Shown here: positions 16,537 through 26,269 of the stretch, piece after piece | Layout of the letters: each line of letters begins with the position of its first letter | Numbering within the stretch: the first letter of the stretch is position 1 | NCBI GenBank assembly: GCA_016839165.1 | Contig: CP069300.1 | Span: 868,001-932,000 of the forward strand | Source: Bradyrhizobium sp. PSBB068 | Lineage (GTDB): Bacteria; Pseudomonadota; Alphaproteobacteria; Rhizobiales; Xanthobacteraceae | DNA: 64,000 nucleotides | Reading direction: 5' to 3' | Notes under the pieces: model-generated | Told to the model about the DNA's origin: nothing | Database searches by the model: none | The model's input: the letters and a program-made list of their open reading frames with translations, nothing else | Program-made: the position numbers and the translations under genes

Positions 16537-16581
16537 GCATGATCCGGAAAAGTGCGAAGCGGTTTTCCGAAAAGATCATGC
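16537..16581. repeat. Palindromic repeat, GCATGATCCGGAAAA family
   Basis: Arms GCATGATCCGGAAAA and TTTTCCGAAAAGATCATGC around a GTGCGAAGCGG centre. I recognise this as a widespread Rhizobiales intergenic palindrome. It begins 2 bases after the GFA-like stop and can form a terminator-like hairpin. Confidence 0.8.
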
Positions 16582-16647
16582 ACAAAAGAACGCGAACTGC
16601 GCTCGTCAGCTTCCGGACAGGACGGCTGCACGGAAACGCGGGCGTTG

Positions 16648-18132
16648 TCAGTGCTTCACGTAGATGACCTCATCCGTTCCGGCGTATTCCTCGGTCCATC
16701 CTCGCTTGTCCACGAGGAACCTCTTCAGGGGTTCGTGCGCCTTCACCCAGAGCACCGTGTCGATCTTGTATTTGTCGAGGACGGCATCCCAGGCGGGCTC
16801 GTCGATCTCCCATTTGATCAGGCTGAAATAGTCGCGCAGCAGTTCATCGGGATAGGCAGTGGCTGAACGGCCATCGATGAACACGGGCACCGTACCGCGC
16901 GTGTAGAAGATCAGGAGTCCGCCGACGTTCCAGTGGTTCAGAAGCCGTGCATGCGGAAAATGCGTCTGCAGATAGCGCGCATCCTGCTCTGACAGCAGCT
17001 GCGGAAGCGCGAGCGCCGGTTTGACATGGATCAGCGTCAGCGGCAGCGCGCACATTCCAACGATCCCGGCCACCAGCAACGAGGTTTGCACCTTGAGCTC
17101 GTTCAGCTGCTTGGGCAGCAGCCGATCCAAATGCAGCGCCAGCGGCACCGCCGCGAACATGAAGAAGAACGACATGTATCTGTATTGACAGAATCCCAGG
17201 AGCAGGAACAGCCAAGCCAGCAGCCGCGACTCCAGAGGAACGCTCGAAGCCGTGGGGTGGCGGAGCTCGAACGCGACGAAGATGGCGATATAGACGATGC
17301 CGGGAATGCTCCCCGGCATGGTGAAGTTGTCAGCGTAAGACCACCACTCGGTGATATGCGCCTGCGCAAAGTGGCCGAGCGTGGTCGCGACGCCGTCATA
17401 GATATGCCAGCCAAGCGGATTGATGAGGACCGCGACGAGGCAACCGGCGACCGCAAAACTGTAGATCCTGAGGCCAGCCCAGTCTCGCTTGAGCACGGAC
17501 ACTGCGCCAAAAAAACCAATGAGCAGCAGCCCGAGCATGAAGCCGCCATGCAGATTGGCCCAAAGCACCATCATCACGGGCAGCAGGAACCATCGGGTTC
17601 GCTTCAAGCACTCTGCGTAGAAGATGACGCAGAACACCATGGTGGGCGTGTTTGGCGACGCCGAGAGATAGGAGTTCGGGGCTGTCGCAAAAGCCGGGTA
17701 AAGCAGGCAGGCGGCCAGAACGGAAATGCCGACCGCGAGCGCCGAGGCGCCGCTGCCGAGGCAGATCGATGTGAGATATCCGGCGATGACAGCGCCACAC
17801 GCAACGATCGACAATGTGAGGCCGGTATATCCCGTGTATTGAAACACGACGCTGGCGATCACGTCCCAGAGCCAGGAGAGATTATACCATTGTCTGTCGC
17901 CGAGCGTGAATGACCACGGATCCTGGAACGGGATGCTGCCGCGTTCTCTGATCAGGTCTCCCGCCGCGAGGTGCCATCCCAGGTCGAGGTGACCGAGCAG
18001 AAGCGGCGCGTTTGCCAGGTAGTACACCGATGAGAACGCGATCACGAAGAGATAGATTCCCGGCTTCGCGAGCTTGATCGTTCCTGGTCCTCTCTCAAGC
18101 CTGGTGCCGTTCCAAGCCGTCAGCGCGTCCAT
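16648..18132 (-). CDS. Polytopic membrane protein, GT-C glycosyltransferase-like
   Basis: Encodes 494 residues with about ten transmembrane segments. The first long loop contains LGHLDLGWHLAAGDLI, an acidic/His-containing extracytoplasmic loop resembling those of GT-C-type lipid-linked sugar transferases, and WANLHGGF lies in a later loop. The soluble C-terminus (about 380-494) has LNHWNVGGLLIFY and a VFIDGRSATAYPDELL segment, as in dolichyl-mannosyl-transferase-like bacterial proteins. It is monocistronic. Function as an envelope glycosyltransferase is inferred only from topology and loop motifs. Confidence 0.7.
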   Translation of the reverse strand: MDALTAWNGTRLERGPGTIKLAKPGIYLFVIAFSSVYYLANAPLLLGHLDLGWHLAAGDLIRERGSIPFQDPWSFTLGDRQWYNLSWLWDVIASVVFQYTGYTGLTLSIVACGAVIAGYLTSICLGSGASALAVGISVLAACLLYPAFATAPNSYLSASPNTPTMVFCVIFYAECLKRTRWFLLPVMMVLWANLHGGFMLGLLLIGFFGAVSVLKRDWAGLRIYSFAVAGCLVAVLINPLGWHIYDGVATTLGHFAQAHITEWWSYADNFTMPGSIPGIVYIAIFVAFELRHPTASSVPLESRLLAWLFLLLGFCQYRYMSFFFMFAAVPLALHLDRLLPKQLNELKVQTSLLVAGIVGMCALPLTLIHVKPALALPQLLSEQDARYLQTHFPHARLLNHWNVGGLLIFYTRGTVPVFIDGRSATAYPDELLRDYFSLIKWEIDEPAWDAVLDKYKIDTVLWVKAHEPLKRFLVDKRGWTEEYAGTDEVIYVKH

Positions 18133-18437
18133 GAATCAGTCCTGCGATCGAAGCGGGGCCTGCGGGCCCTGCGTGCTTTCGGCCTGCCTGGCGGATACAA
18201 ACAACCGCCGCTTTAGGACACTCTCGCTAAAGTAGCGTTAATCTCGGCGGCGCAATTCGATGCTGCCCGCCGAGGGAGTTTCCTGGAACTTGCGCTCACC
18301 ATCGTGCCGGCATGGTCAACGCCAGGCGCGCGCCTGCGGAATGCGGCCATGACCGGCGGCTCGATTGCTCCCAAAGCGCAAGTTTGATCATCTCATCCGG
18401 TGCCGTTGGCCAACGTGCTGGCAGGCGTGGAGGGAAC
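18133..18437. other. 305-bp divergent intergenic region
   Basis: Lies between the minus-strand membrane protein and the plus-strand ThDP enzyme, so must hold both promoters. I see no gene, no long palindrome and no repeat family here; a short dyad-like CGCTAAAGTAGCGTTAATC occurs near 18228. Confidence 0.5.
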
Positions 18438-20102
18438 ATGAAGAATCGCATCACCGGCCGCTCGGCATTCCTGGCATTGCTGAAGGATGAAGGCGTCACC
18501 CATCTGTTCGGCAATCCCGGCACCACCGAACTGCCGATCATGCATGCGCTGAAGGACCATCCCGATCTCACCTATGTGATGGCGATGCAGGAGAGCCTGG
18601 TGGTTGCGATGGCCGACGGCTTCAGCCGCGCCTCCGGCAAGCTGGTCGCCTGCAACGTCCATGTCGCGCCCGGCCTCGGCAATGCGATGGGCTCGCTCTA
18701 CAATGCGAGCTTCACCGGCACGCCGCTGATCCTCACCGCGGGCCAGCAGGAGCAGGGCCATGGCCTGACCGAGCCGGTGCTCTATGGCCCGCTGGTGCAG
18801 ATGGCGACGCCGCTGGTGAAATGGGCGGTCGAGGTGACGCGGCTCGAGGACTTGCCGCGCATCGTGCGCCGCGCCGCCAAGATCGCGACCACGCCGCCGA
18901 CCGGGCCGGTGTTCATCTCGCTGCCGGGCGACATCCTCAACGCCGAGGCCGGCATCGAGCTCGGCCGCTCCACCCGGGTCGACACCAGGGTCCGCCCGTC
19001 GGAGGAATCGCTGAAGGCGCTCGCCGCGCGCATCCTCAAGGCGGAGCGTCCGGTGATCGTCGTCGGCGACGAGATCGTCAAGAGCGACGCGCTGCGCGAG
19101 GCCGCCGATCTCGCCGAGACGCTAGGCTGCCCGGCGTGGCAATCGTCGACGCCTTATGGTTCGCATTTCCTGTCGGAGAGCCCGAGCTTCATGGGCGCGA
19201 TCGCGCGGCTGCAGAAGGTCGCGCGTGACGTGCTGGCGCCGCATGATCTGCTGATCGCGCTCGGCGGCGATCCCTTGCGGATGTCGGTCTACAGCGAGGT
19301 CGATCCGCTGCCGGACGGGCTCTCGATCGTGCAGGTCGGGCTGGTCGACAGCGATCTCGCCCGCAACTATGGCGCCGAGATCGCGGTCAAAGCCGACGTC
19401 AAGGAGACGCTGCGCGCGCTGGTGCCAGCATTGAAGGAGACCGGCGGAAGCGCGCTGGAGACGCGCGCGAAGCAGGGGCTCGCGGCGCTCGCACCGAAGA
19501 ATTGGGCGGCGAAGCGCAAGGCGCTGGTCGAGCAGATCTCGAAGGCGAGCCAGACTTCGCCGATCGACCCGGACTGGCTGGCGCTGCAGGTCGTGGAAGC
19601 GATGCCCGACAATGCGATCCTGGTCGATGAGGGCCTCACCTCGTCGCGCCAGATCATCGGCTTGCGGCCGCATCGCGACGGCTACGGTTATCACGCGCTG
19701 GCTTCCGGCGGCATCGGCTGGGGCCTGCCGGCCGCGGTCGGCGTCAGCCTCGCCAATCCGACGCGCCCGGTGGTGTGCTATTCCGGCGACGGCTCGTCGA
19801 TGTATTCGATCCAGTCGTTGTGGACCGCGGCCAACCACAAGCTGCCGCTCAACTTCGTCATCGTCAACAATGGCGGCTACCGCATCATCAAGCAGCGCCT
19901 GCTCGCTTTCCATGGCGATGACAATTATGTCGGCATGGACTTCATCGACCCGCCGGTCGATTTCACGGCGCTTGCGCGCTCGCTCGGGCTCGAGGCGATC
20001 AAGGTCACCGATCCGCAGGAGCTGAAGGGCACGCTGAAGTCGGCGTTCGCGAGGCCCGGTGCCAAGTTGATTGAAGTGGTGGTCAGCAATTCCGTGAATT
20101 GA
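18438..20102 (+). CDS. Thiamine-diphosphate-dependent enzyme, benzoylformate decarboxylase-like
   Basis: Encodes 554 residues in the POX order: PYR domain (catalytic Glu in AMQESLVVAMADG, residue about 52), central domain, then PP domain with the ThDP/Mg motif GDGSSMYSIQSLWTAANHKL ending in VNN. GNPGTTELP near residues 25-33 is typical of benzoylformate decarboxylase and oxalyl/acetolactate-type relatives. The ATG at 18438 is preceded by GGAGGG; a frame open further upstream has no ribosome site. It decarboxylates or ligates a 2-oxo acid; the substrate cannot be read from sequence. Confidence 0.88.
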   Translation: MKNRITGRSAFLALLKDEGVTHLFGNPGTTELPIMHALKDHPDLTYVMAMQESLVVAMADGFSRASGKLVACNVHVAPGLGNAMGSLYNASFTGTPLILTAGQQEQGHGLTEPVLYGPLVQMATPLVKWAVEVTRLEDLPRIVRRAAKIATTPPTGPVFISLPGDILNAEAGIELGRSTRVDTRVRPSEESLKALAARILKAERPVIVVGDEIVKSDALREAADLAETLGCPAWQSSTPYGSHFLSESPSFMGAIARLQKVARDVLAPHDLLIALGGDPLRMSVYSEVDPLPDGLSIVQVGLVDSDLARNYGAEIAVKADVKETLRALVPALKETGGSALETRAKQGLAALAPKNWAAKRKALVEQISKASQTSPIDPDWLALQVVEAMPDNAILVDEGLTSSRQIIGLRPHRDGYGYHALASGGIGWGLPAAVGVSLANPTRPVVCYSGDGSSMYSIQSLWTAANHKLPLNFVIVNNGGYRIIKQRLLAFHGDDNYVGMDFIDPPVDFTALARSLGLEAIKVTDPQELKGTLKSAFARPGAKLIEVVVSNSVN

Positions 20103-20126
20103 AGGAGCCGCACGCTGGCTCTCTCA

Positions 20127-20172
20127 CCGTCATCTTGTAGAGCGCGCAAGAGCGCGCTCCTCAGGATGACGG
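20127..20172. repeat. Palindromic repeat between convergent genes, possible bidirectional terminator
   Basis: CCGTCATCTTGTAGAGCGCG and CGCGCTCCTCAGGATGACGG pair across a short centre. It sits in the 85-bp gap between the ends of the ThDP enzyme and the flavin monooxygenase, well placed to stop transcription from both sides. Confidence 0.75.
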
Positions 20173-20187
20173 AAGAAAGAGCATCCT

Positions 20188-21573
20188 CTACTCCGCCGCA
20201 GCACCCCGCTTCACGCGATACCGGCTCGCCGGATGCGCGTCGTCGAGCTTCGCACGTCCCGCGCCGAACAGCTTCTCGCGCAAGGTGCCTTTGGCGTATT
20301 CCCGCTTGTAGCGGCCGCGCTTGACGAGCTCCGGCACCAGCATGTCGGCGATATCCTCGAAATCGCCGGGCGAGATCGCGAAGGCGACGTTGAGGCCGTC
20401 GACGTCGGTGTCCTCGAACCATTGCTCGATCTTGTCGGTGACCTGCTCCGGCGTGCCGACCACCACGGGGCCGGCGCCGCCGATGCCGACATGCTCGGCG
20501 ACCTCGCGCACGGTCCAGACCCGGTCGGGATCGGCGCGGGTGACATTGTCCATCGCGGAGCGGCCGGCATCGTTCTGCACGTGACGGACTTCCTGGTCGA
20601 GTGAGTAGGTCGAGAAGTCGACCCCGGTCCAGCCCGACATCAACGCCAGCGCGCCCTCATGGCTGATATGGCTGCGGTACTCCGCATACTTCGCCTTGGC
20701 TTCGGCCTCGGTCGGCGCCACCACGATGCACATCATCGAGAACATCAGGATCTCGGCGGCATTGCGGCCCTTCGCTGCCGCGAGCTCGCGGATCGCCGAG
20801 ACCCGCGGGCCGATCACCTTCGCCGACGGGCCCGACATGAACACGCATTCGGCGTGCTCGGCGGCGAATTGCCGGCCGCGCGGCGAGGTGCCGGCCTGGT
20901 AGAGCACCGGCGTGCGCTGCGGCGACGGCTCCGACAGATGGATCGCGTTGAGCCGGTAGTTGGCGCCCTCGTGCTGCACACGGTGCACCTTCGACGGATC
21001 GGTGAAGATGCCGCGCGCGACGTCGCGGATCGCGGCGTCGTCCTCCCAGCTGCCTTCCCAGAGCTTGTAGACCAGCTCCATATATTCGTCGGCGAGCTCG
21101 TAGCGGTCGTCATGCGCGGTCTGCTTGTCCTTGCCGGCGCCGCGCGCCGCCGAATCGAGATAGCCGGTCACCACGTTCCAGCCGACCCGGCCATTGGTCA
21201 GGTGGTCGAGCGTCGACATCCGTCGCGCGAACGGGTAGGGCGGCTCGAAGGAGAGATTGCTGGTGACGCCGAAGCCGAGATTTTCGGTCACCGCGGCCAT
21301 CGCCGGGATCAGCATCAACGGCTCGTTGGCCGGGGTTTGCGCCGCGTTGCGCAGCGCCGCATCCGGATTGCCGGCATAGACGTCATAGACGCCGAGCACA
21401 TCGGCGAGGAACAGCCCGTCGAACCGTCCACGCTCCAGCGTCTTCGCGAGGTCGGTCCAGTAGGACAGCTTGTTGTAGTCCTTGGTGCGGTCGCGCGGAT
21501 GGGTCCACAGCCCCGGCGACTGATGCGCCACACAGTTCATGGCAAAGGCGTTGAGCCGGATCTGTTTTGTCAT
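20188..21573 (-). CDS. LLM-class flavin-dependent monooxygenase (NtaA/SnaA/DszA type)
   Basis: Encodes 461 residues from the ATG at 21573; the start is set by the family N-terminus KQIRLNAFAMNCVAHQSPGLW. Landmarks are FDGLFLADVLGVYD, TSNLSFEPPYPFARR, TNGRVGWNVVTGYLDSAARG, YQAGTSPRGRQFAAEHAECVF and the C-terminal VVGTPEQVTDKIEQWFEDT. These two-component enzymes take FMNH2 from a separate reductase and oxidise C-S, C-N or similar bonds (NTA, alkane sulfonates, dibenzothiophene sulfone). No reductase gene is adjacent. Shares family but little local sequence with the monooxygenase at 46039. The M20 peptidase lies divergently upstream. Confidence 0.9.
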   Translation of the reverse strand: MTKQIRLNAFAMNCVAHQSPGLWTHPRDRTKDYNKLSYWTDLAKTLERGRFDGLFLADVLGVYDVYAGNPDAALRNAAQTPANEPLMLIPAMAAVTENLGFGVTSNLSFEPPYPFARRMSTLDHLTNGRVGWNVVTGYLDSAARGAGKDKQTAHDDRYELADEYMELVYKLWEGSWEDDAAIRDVARGIFTDPSKVHRVQHEGANYRLNAIHLSEPSPQRTPVLYQAGTSPRGRQFAAEHAECVFMSGPSAKVIGPRVSAIRELAAAKGRNAAEILMFSMMCIVVAPTEAEAKAKYAEYRSHISHEGALALMSGWTGVDFSTYSLDQEVRHVQNDAGRSAMDNVTRADPDRVWTVREVAEHVGIGGAGPVVVGTPEQVTDKIEQWFEDTDVDGLNVAFAISPGDFEDIADMLVPELVKRGRYKREYAKGTLREKLFGAGRAKLDDAHPASRYRVKRGAAAE

Positions 21574-21818
21574 TGTCGAAAACCTTGGTCGAAACCTTGA
21601 GCGCCGCTTCGATTGCTGCCCGGTTGGGCGTCCCGCGTCAAATTGGTGCGACTTCCCACGTTTTGGCAAGGGCCCTTCGCGATTCACACCCTTCCGGTGG
21701 CGGGCCGATCCCGATAGGTTGCCGGCCTCCAGAAGCATGATCCGGATGTGCGACGCAGCGATCCGACGGGATCATGCCAAGAAATCATCTCAAGCCGCGA
21801 CCGGACGAAGGAACAATC

Positions 21819-23204
21819 ATGGCGACACGGGAAGACGCAATCGCGAACGTGCGAGAGCATTTTCAATCGGGACAGTTCCTGAAGGAGCTGGACCGCAGGG
21901 TCGGCTACCAGACCGAGAGCCTGAATGCCGACAAGGCCGACGCGTTGCGCGCCTATCTGGTGGAGAATTTGCAGCCGGCCTTCGCCGAGCTCGATTTCAA
22001 GACCAGGCTGATCGAGTCGCCGACCGGTCGCGGACCCTATCTGATCGCCGACTACCAGGAAGATGCCGCGCGGCCGACCGTGCTGACCTACGGCCACGGC
22101 GACGTCGTCGACGGTATGGTCGGCGAGTGGCGCGACGGGCTCAATCCCTGGCAGATCACGGTCAAGGGCGATCGCGCCTACGGCCGCGGCACCGCCGACA
22201 ACAAGGGCCAGCATTCGATCAACATGGCCGCCCTTCGCGCGGTGAAGCAGGCGCGCGGCGGCAAGCTCGGCTTCAACGCCAAGTTCATCATCGAGACCGG
22301 CGAGGAGATCGGCTCGCCCGACCTGCGCGAAGTCTGCGAGGCGCATCGCGAGGAGTTGAAGGCCGATCTGTTCATTGCCTCCGACGGGCCACGGCTGTCG
22401 GTGGAACGTCCCACCATCTTCCTCGGCTGCCGCGGCGGCAACCGCATCCATCTCGATGTCAATCTGCGCGAGGGCGGCAATCATTCCGGAAATTGGGGCG
22501 GCGTGCTGGCCAATCCTGCGACGATCCTGGCGAACGCGATCGCAAGCCTGGTCGACGGCAAGGGCCGCATGAAGCTCGACATCCTCAAACCGCCGCCGAT
22601 CTCAAACCGCGTCCGCGCCGCGCTCGCCGACGTCGAGATCAAGCCGACGGCGGACGAACCTCAACTGGCGGAGGATTGGGGCGAGGAGGGCCTGACCGCC
22701 GCCGAGCGGCTCTATGCCTGGAACACGCTCGAAGTGCTGGCGATGTCGGCGGGCAATATCGAGAAACCCGCCAACGCGATCCCCGGCAGGGCGAACGCGG
22801 TGCTGCAACTCCGCTTCGTGGTCGGCACCAAATATCTCGAAGTGATCGACGGGGTGCGCGACTATCTGCACAAGAACGGCTTTCCGATGGTCGAGGTGTC
22901 GGGCGCGCAGCGTTTCGGCGCCTCGCGCACCGACATGGACAGCCCATGGATCGACTGGGCGGCGAACTCGATCCGCGCCACCACCGGCAAGGCGCCGGCG
23001 GTGCTGCCGAACTTCGGCGGCTCGCTGCCGAACGACGTGTTCTCCGAAGGCCTCGGCCTGCCGACGATCTGGGTGCCGCATTCCTATCCGGGCTGTTCGC
23101 AGCACGCGCCCGACGAGCACATCCTGCTGCCGGTGACCGAGGAGGCGCTGACCATCATGGCCGGCCTGTTCTGGGATCTCGGCGAGGCGCCGCTCAAGGG
23201 TTGA
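21819..23204 (+). CDS. M20-family metallopeptidase or amidohydrolase
   Basis: Encodes 461 residues. Metal ligands of the M20 fold are visible: YGHGDVVDG (His and Asp), the GRGTADNKGQ bridging Asp, catalytic ETGEEIGSPD, and near the C-terminus WVPHSYPGCSQHAPDEH. The dimerisation domain interrupts the catalytic one at about residues 200-320. The ATG at 21819 has AAGGAAC upstream; the ATG at 21774 is an alternative. It hydrolyses a peptide, N-acyl amino acid or carbamoyl compound. An MFS carrier gene follows after a repeat and could import its substrate. Confidence 0.88.
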   Translation: MATREDAIANVREHFQSGQFLKELDRRVGYQTESLNADKADALRAYLVENLQPAFAELDFKTRLIESPTGRGPYLIADYQEDAARPTVLTYGHGDVVDGMVGEWRDGLNPWQITVKGDRAYGRGTADNKGQHSINMAALRAVKQARGGKLGFNAKFIIETGEEIGSPDLREVCEAHREELKADLFIASDGPRLSVERPTIFLGCRGGNRIHLDVNLREGGNHSGNWGGVLANPATILANAIASLVDGKGRMKLDILKPPPISNRVRAALADVEIKPTADEPQLAEDWGEEGLTAAERLYAWNTLEVLAMSAGNIEKPANAIPGRANAVLQLRFVVGTKYLEVIDGVRDYLHKNGFPMVEVSGAQRFGASRTDMDSPWIDWAANSIRATTGKAPAVLPNFGGSLPNDVFSEGLGLPTIWVPHSYPGCSQHAPDEHILLPVTEEALTIMAGLFWDLGEAPLKG

Positions 23205-23225
23205 AGTGCAGCGCGCGCATTTTCT

Positions 23226-23270
23226 CCGTCATCCCCGCGCAAAGGCTAAGCCGTTGCGCGGGGGTGACGG
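23226..23270. repeat. Palindromic repeat after the M20 gene
   Basis: CCGTCATCCCCGCGCAA and TTGCGCGGGGGTGACGG form a 17-bp imperfect stem. It starts 21 bases after the M20 stop and may terminate or stabilise that transcript. Confidence 0.75.
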
Positions 23271-23347
23271 GGAAGACTTGGATGAGCGGGACGAACCCGG
23301 CCGTGACCCGCTCGGAGAGTAGTGCCTGACACGGCCAAGGAATCTAG

Positions 23348-24631
23348 ATGACTCTATCGACGCCGATCACCTCCGAAGCCAACGCTACCACCAAAAAGAA
23401 CATCACCCGCCTGATCGTCGCAACCTCGGTCGGCAACGCGCTCGAATGGTACGACATCGCGGTCTATGCCTATTTCGCGGTCTACCTCTCCAAGGCGTTC
23501 TTCCCAGCCAATGATCCGACCACCTCGCTGCTTTTGACCTTCGGCAGCTTCGGCCTGTCGTTCCTGATCCGCCCGATCGGCGGCGTCGTGCTCGGCGCCT
23601 ATGCTGACCGCCACGGCCGCAAGGCCTCGCTGATGCTGTCGATCGTGCTGATGACGTTCGGCACGCTGGTGCTGGCGCTGATGCCGACCTTCGAGACGAT
23701 CGGCATCCTGGCGCCGATCGCGGTGATGCTGGCGCGGCTGGTGCAGGGCTTTTCCGCGGGAGGCGAGTTCGGCTCCTCGACCGCACTCCTGGTCGAGCAC
23801 ATGCCCGAGCGCCGCGGTTTTGTCGCGAGCTGGCAGTTCGCGAGCCAGGGCGTCAGCGGCCTGCTCGGCGCGGGCTTCGGTGCACTTCTGACTTCGCTGA
23901 TGAGCCCGGAGGATCTGCAATCCTGGGGCTGGCGGCTGCCGTTCCTGTTCGGCGTGCTGATCGGCCCGGTCGGGATCTATATCCGCAACCATGTCGACGA
24001 TGCGACCCCGCCGCCTGCCACGAAGCAGGAATCGCCTGTCGCGGAGGTGTTCAGGCAGCAGAAGCTCGCCACCATCCTTGCGATCGGTGCGCTCGCGGTG
24101 TCGACCGCGGTGAATTATTTGATCGTCTACATGCCGACCTATGTGGTGAAGACACTGAACCTGCCGCCGACCGTCGGCTTCATGGCGGCGCTCGTCGCGC
24201 AGACCGCGGTCGCGCTGCTGGCGCCGATCGCGGGCTTCGTCTCCGACAAGATCGGACGCACCACGCACATGATCCTGTTCGCGCTGCTGCTGTTGGTCTC
24301 GATCTTCCCGGCCTTCCTGCTGCTCACGGGCAAGCCGACGCCGACGATCATCCTGCTCGGCGTGCTCTGGCTCGGCGTCCTCAAGTCGCTATATTACGGG
24401 CCGCTGGCCGCGCTGATGTCGGAACTGTTTCCGCCGGCGACGCGCGCGACCGGCCTCGGTCTCAGCTACAATATCGGCGTCACCATGTTCGGCGGCATGG
24501 GGCCGGCGATCATGACCTGGATGGGAAGCTTTGCACTGATCGGCGAACTTGCGCCGGGCTATTATCTCACCGCGGTCTGCATCCTCAGCCTTGCTGCCCT
24601 CTTCACAATCAGAAGGATGCGGCTCGCATGA
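23348..24631 (+). CDS. MFS transporter, metabolite:proton symporter (MHS) family
   Basis: Encodes 427 residues with 12 predicted transmembrane segments. MHS hallmarks: GNALEWYDIAVYAYFAVYLS in TM1, IRPIGGVVLGAYADRHGRK at loop 2-3, RLVQGFSAGGEFGSSTALL in TM4 and DKIGRTTHM at loop 8-9. The family imports carboxylates, betaine or proline with protons. It follows the M20 gene, suggesting uptake of that enzyme's substrate or product. Confidence 0.9.
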   Translation: MTLSTPITSEANATTKKNITRLIVATSVGNALEWYDIAVYAYFAVYLSKAFFPANDPTTSLLLTFGSFGLSFLIRPIGGVVLGAYADRHGRKASLMLSIVLMTFGTLVLALMPTFETIGILAPIAVMLARLVQGFSAGGEFGSSTALLVEHMPERRGFVASWQFASQGVSGLLGAGFGALLTSLMSPEDLQSWGWRLPFLFGVLIGPVGIYIRNHVDDATPPPATKQESPVAEVFRQQKLATILAIGALAVSTAVNYLIVYMPTYVVKTLNLPPTVGFMAALVAQTAVALLAPIAGFVSDKIGRTTHMILFALLLLVSIFPAFLLLTGKPTPTIILLGVLWLGVLKSLYYGPLAALMSELFPPATRATGLGLSYNIGVTMFGGMGPAIMTWMGSFALIGELAPGYYLTAVCILSLAALFTIRRMRLA

Positions 24632-24816
24632 TTTTCGTGAAACGAAATTCAATAATCTCGCTTGCTGCAAAGCAGCGTAGATAGTCGATATCAAAGTTTC
24701 ATCTGACGAAAGTATACGGTGTCCGCTGCACATCATCCGTTCTAGGATGATGTCCGCCAGGCGTATCTCTTCATGCCCGGTCCGGAATCGGAATTGAAGG
24801 CAAGGAAGATCAGCGC

Positions 24817-25665
24817 ATGAACGCCTCCACGACTGCGACCGCGCGGAACAGCCGCAAGAGGCAATCACCGGAGCCGGGCCAACCCGACAAGTTCAACGCG
24901 ATCCAGAAGGTCTGCGCGATCCTGCGCGTGCTGGCGCAGCGCTCGCCGTTGCGGCTGACCGACATCGCCGACACCACCTCGCTCAACAAGGCGACCGCGC
25001 TGCGCATCCTCAATTCGCTGATCGAGGAGGGATTTGTCTCCAGGGTCACCGGCGCCAAGACCTATGAGCTCGGCCAGGAGGCGCGGGTGATGGCGGTCGG
25101 TGCGCGTCGCTCGGTCGACATCGCGGAGCTGGCGCAGCCGAGCCTGTTGCGGCTGTCGGAGCGTTCGGCCGACACGGCGCTGCTGTCGGTACGATCCGGC
25201 GTCGAGGCGCTGTACCTGGCGCGCTCGGTCGGCAGCCACCCGCTGCAACCGAATTATCTGCAGATCGGCAGCCGCCGTCCGCTCGGCGTCGGCGCCGGCG
25301 CGCTGGCGCTGCTGGTCTGGCTGCCTGACGCCGAGATCGAGGCCGTGATCGAGGTGATCGTGCCGCGGCTGGCGAAATCGCCGCGCATTACGCCAAAATT
25401 CCTGCGCGAGCGGATCGCGGTGGCGCGCAAGGTCGGCCACACCGTGCTGCTCGACGCTGCATTCCCCGGCATGGGCGGCGTCGGCGTTCCGGTCCGCGAT
25501 GATGCCGGCGAGGTGGTCGCCGCGCTGTCGATCGGCGCCGCCACCGACCGCATCCGGCGCCGCGAAAGTGAGCTCGCCGACATGCTGAAGAAGGAAGCCC
25601 AGGTGCTGGCCCGCGCGATGGCCCAGGCGCCGAAGAATGTGCGGCCCGCAAAGGTCACGAGCTGA
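24817..25665 (+). CDS. IclR-family transcriptional regulator
   Basis: Encodes 282 residues. The N-terminal winged helix-turn-helix (residues about 25-90, LRLTDIADTTSLNKATALRIL) is followed by the GAF-like IclR effector domain with AFPGMGGVGVPVRDDAGEVVAALSIG near residues 225-250. AAGGAAG precedes the ATG. The genes downstream on the same strand (hydrolase, ABC importer, transaminase) are its most likely targets. Confidence 0.92.
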   Translation: MNASTTATARNSRKRQSPEPGQPDKFNAIQKVCAILRVLAQRSPLRLTDIADTTSLNKATALRILNSLIEEGFVSRVTGAKTYELGQEARVMAVGARRSVDIAELAQPSLLRLSERSADTALLSVRSGVEALYLARSVGSHPLQPNYLQIGSRRPLGVGAGALALLVWLPDAEIEAVIEVIVPRLAKSPRITPKFLRERIAVARKVGHTVLLDAAFPGMGGVGVPVRDDAGEVVAALSIGAATDRIRRRESELADMLKKEAQVLARAMAQAPKNVRPAKVTS

Positions 25666-25852
25666 CCCGATCGGGCGTCGGGATTTGGCAGTTCCTGGCA
25701 GCAGGAATTCGGCTGTTCCGGCCTGCGCGCTGACCAAGCGGGTCGGTTTAATCAAGCGATTAATCTGAGGAACCCAAGGGTGTCAGCGGCTTGCGAGAAC
25801 GGGCGGTTGCCGTCATCATGGCCGCGCTCGCCGAGGAAACCTGCCCAACAAG

Positions 25853-26269
25853 ATGACGCTATCGCCTGACGCCACCGACGACGCTGTGACGACGGCGTTT
25901 GCCGGCCTTCCCGCATTGCTCGACCGGGCGCCTCGGCTGGTCTCGCGCGGCCGGCTGCTCGATTGCGACTGCCTGATCGGCCCGACGGCGCGGCCGTTTC
26001 ATGCCGCGATCCGCGCCGGACGCATCGTCGAGTTCGTGCCTTCGCCGGTCCTGATGCGCTCATGGCGCTTCGCCTATCGCGCGACGCCGCGGGCCTGGGC
26101 CGCCTATTGGCAGGCCGAGCCGAAACCCGGCTGGCACGATTTGCTGGCGCTGACCAAGCGTGGCGAGGCGGTGCTGGAAGGCGATTTGCATCCCTTCATG
26201 GCGCATCTGCAGTATTTCAAGGATCTGCTGGCGCTGCCGCGGCAGCATTTCGCGGCGGCCAGCTCATGA
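25853..26269 (+). CDS. Small protein coupled to a hydrolase, faint SCP2-like pattern
   Basis: Encodes 138 residues. No family is certain. The C-terminal half (WHDLLALTKRGEAVLEGDLHPFMAHLQYFKDLL) faintly resembles the last part of SCP2-type sterol-carrier domains, where a G-x-L-x-x-x-G-D block precedes the final helix. The stop overlaps the next start as ATGA, so the two products are made together and may form a complex with the hydrolase. Confidence 0.6.
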   Translation: MTLSPDATDDAVTTAFAGLPALLDRAPRLVSRGRLLDCDCLIGPTARPFHAAIRAGRIVEFVPSPVLMRSWRFAYRATPRAWAAYWQAEPKPGWHDLLALTKRGEAVLEGDLHPFMAHLQYFKDLLALPRQHFAAASS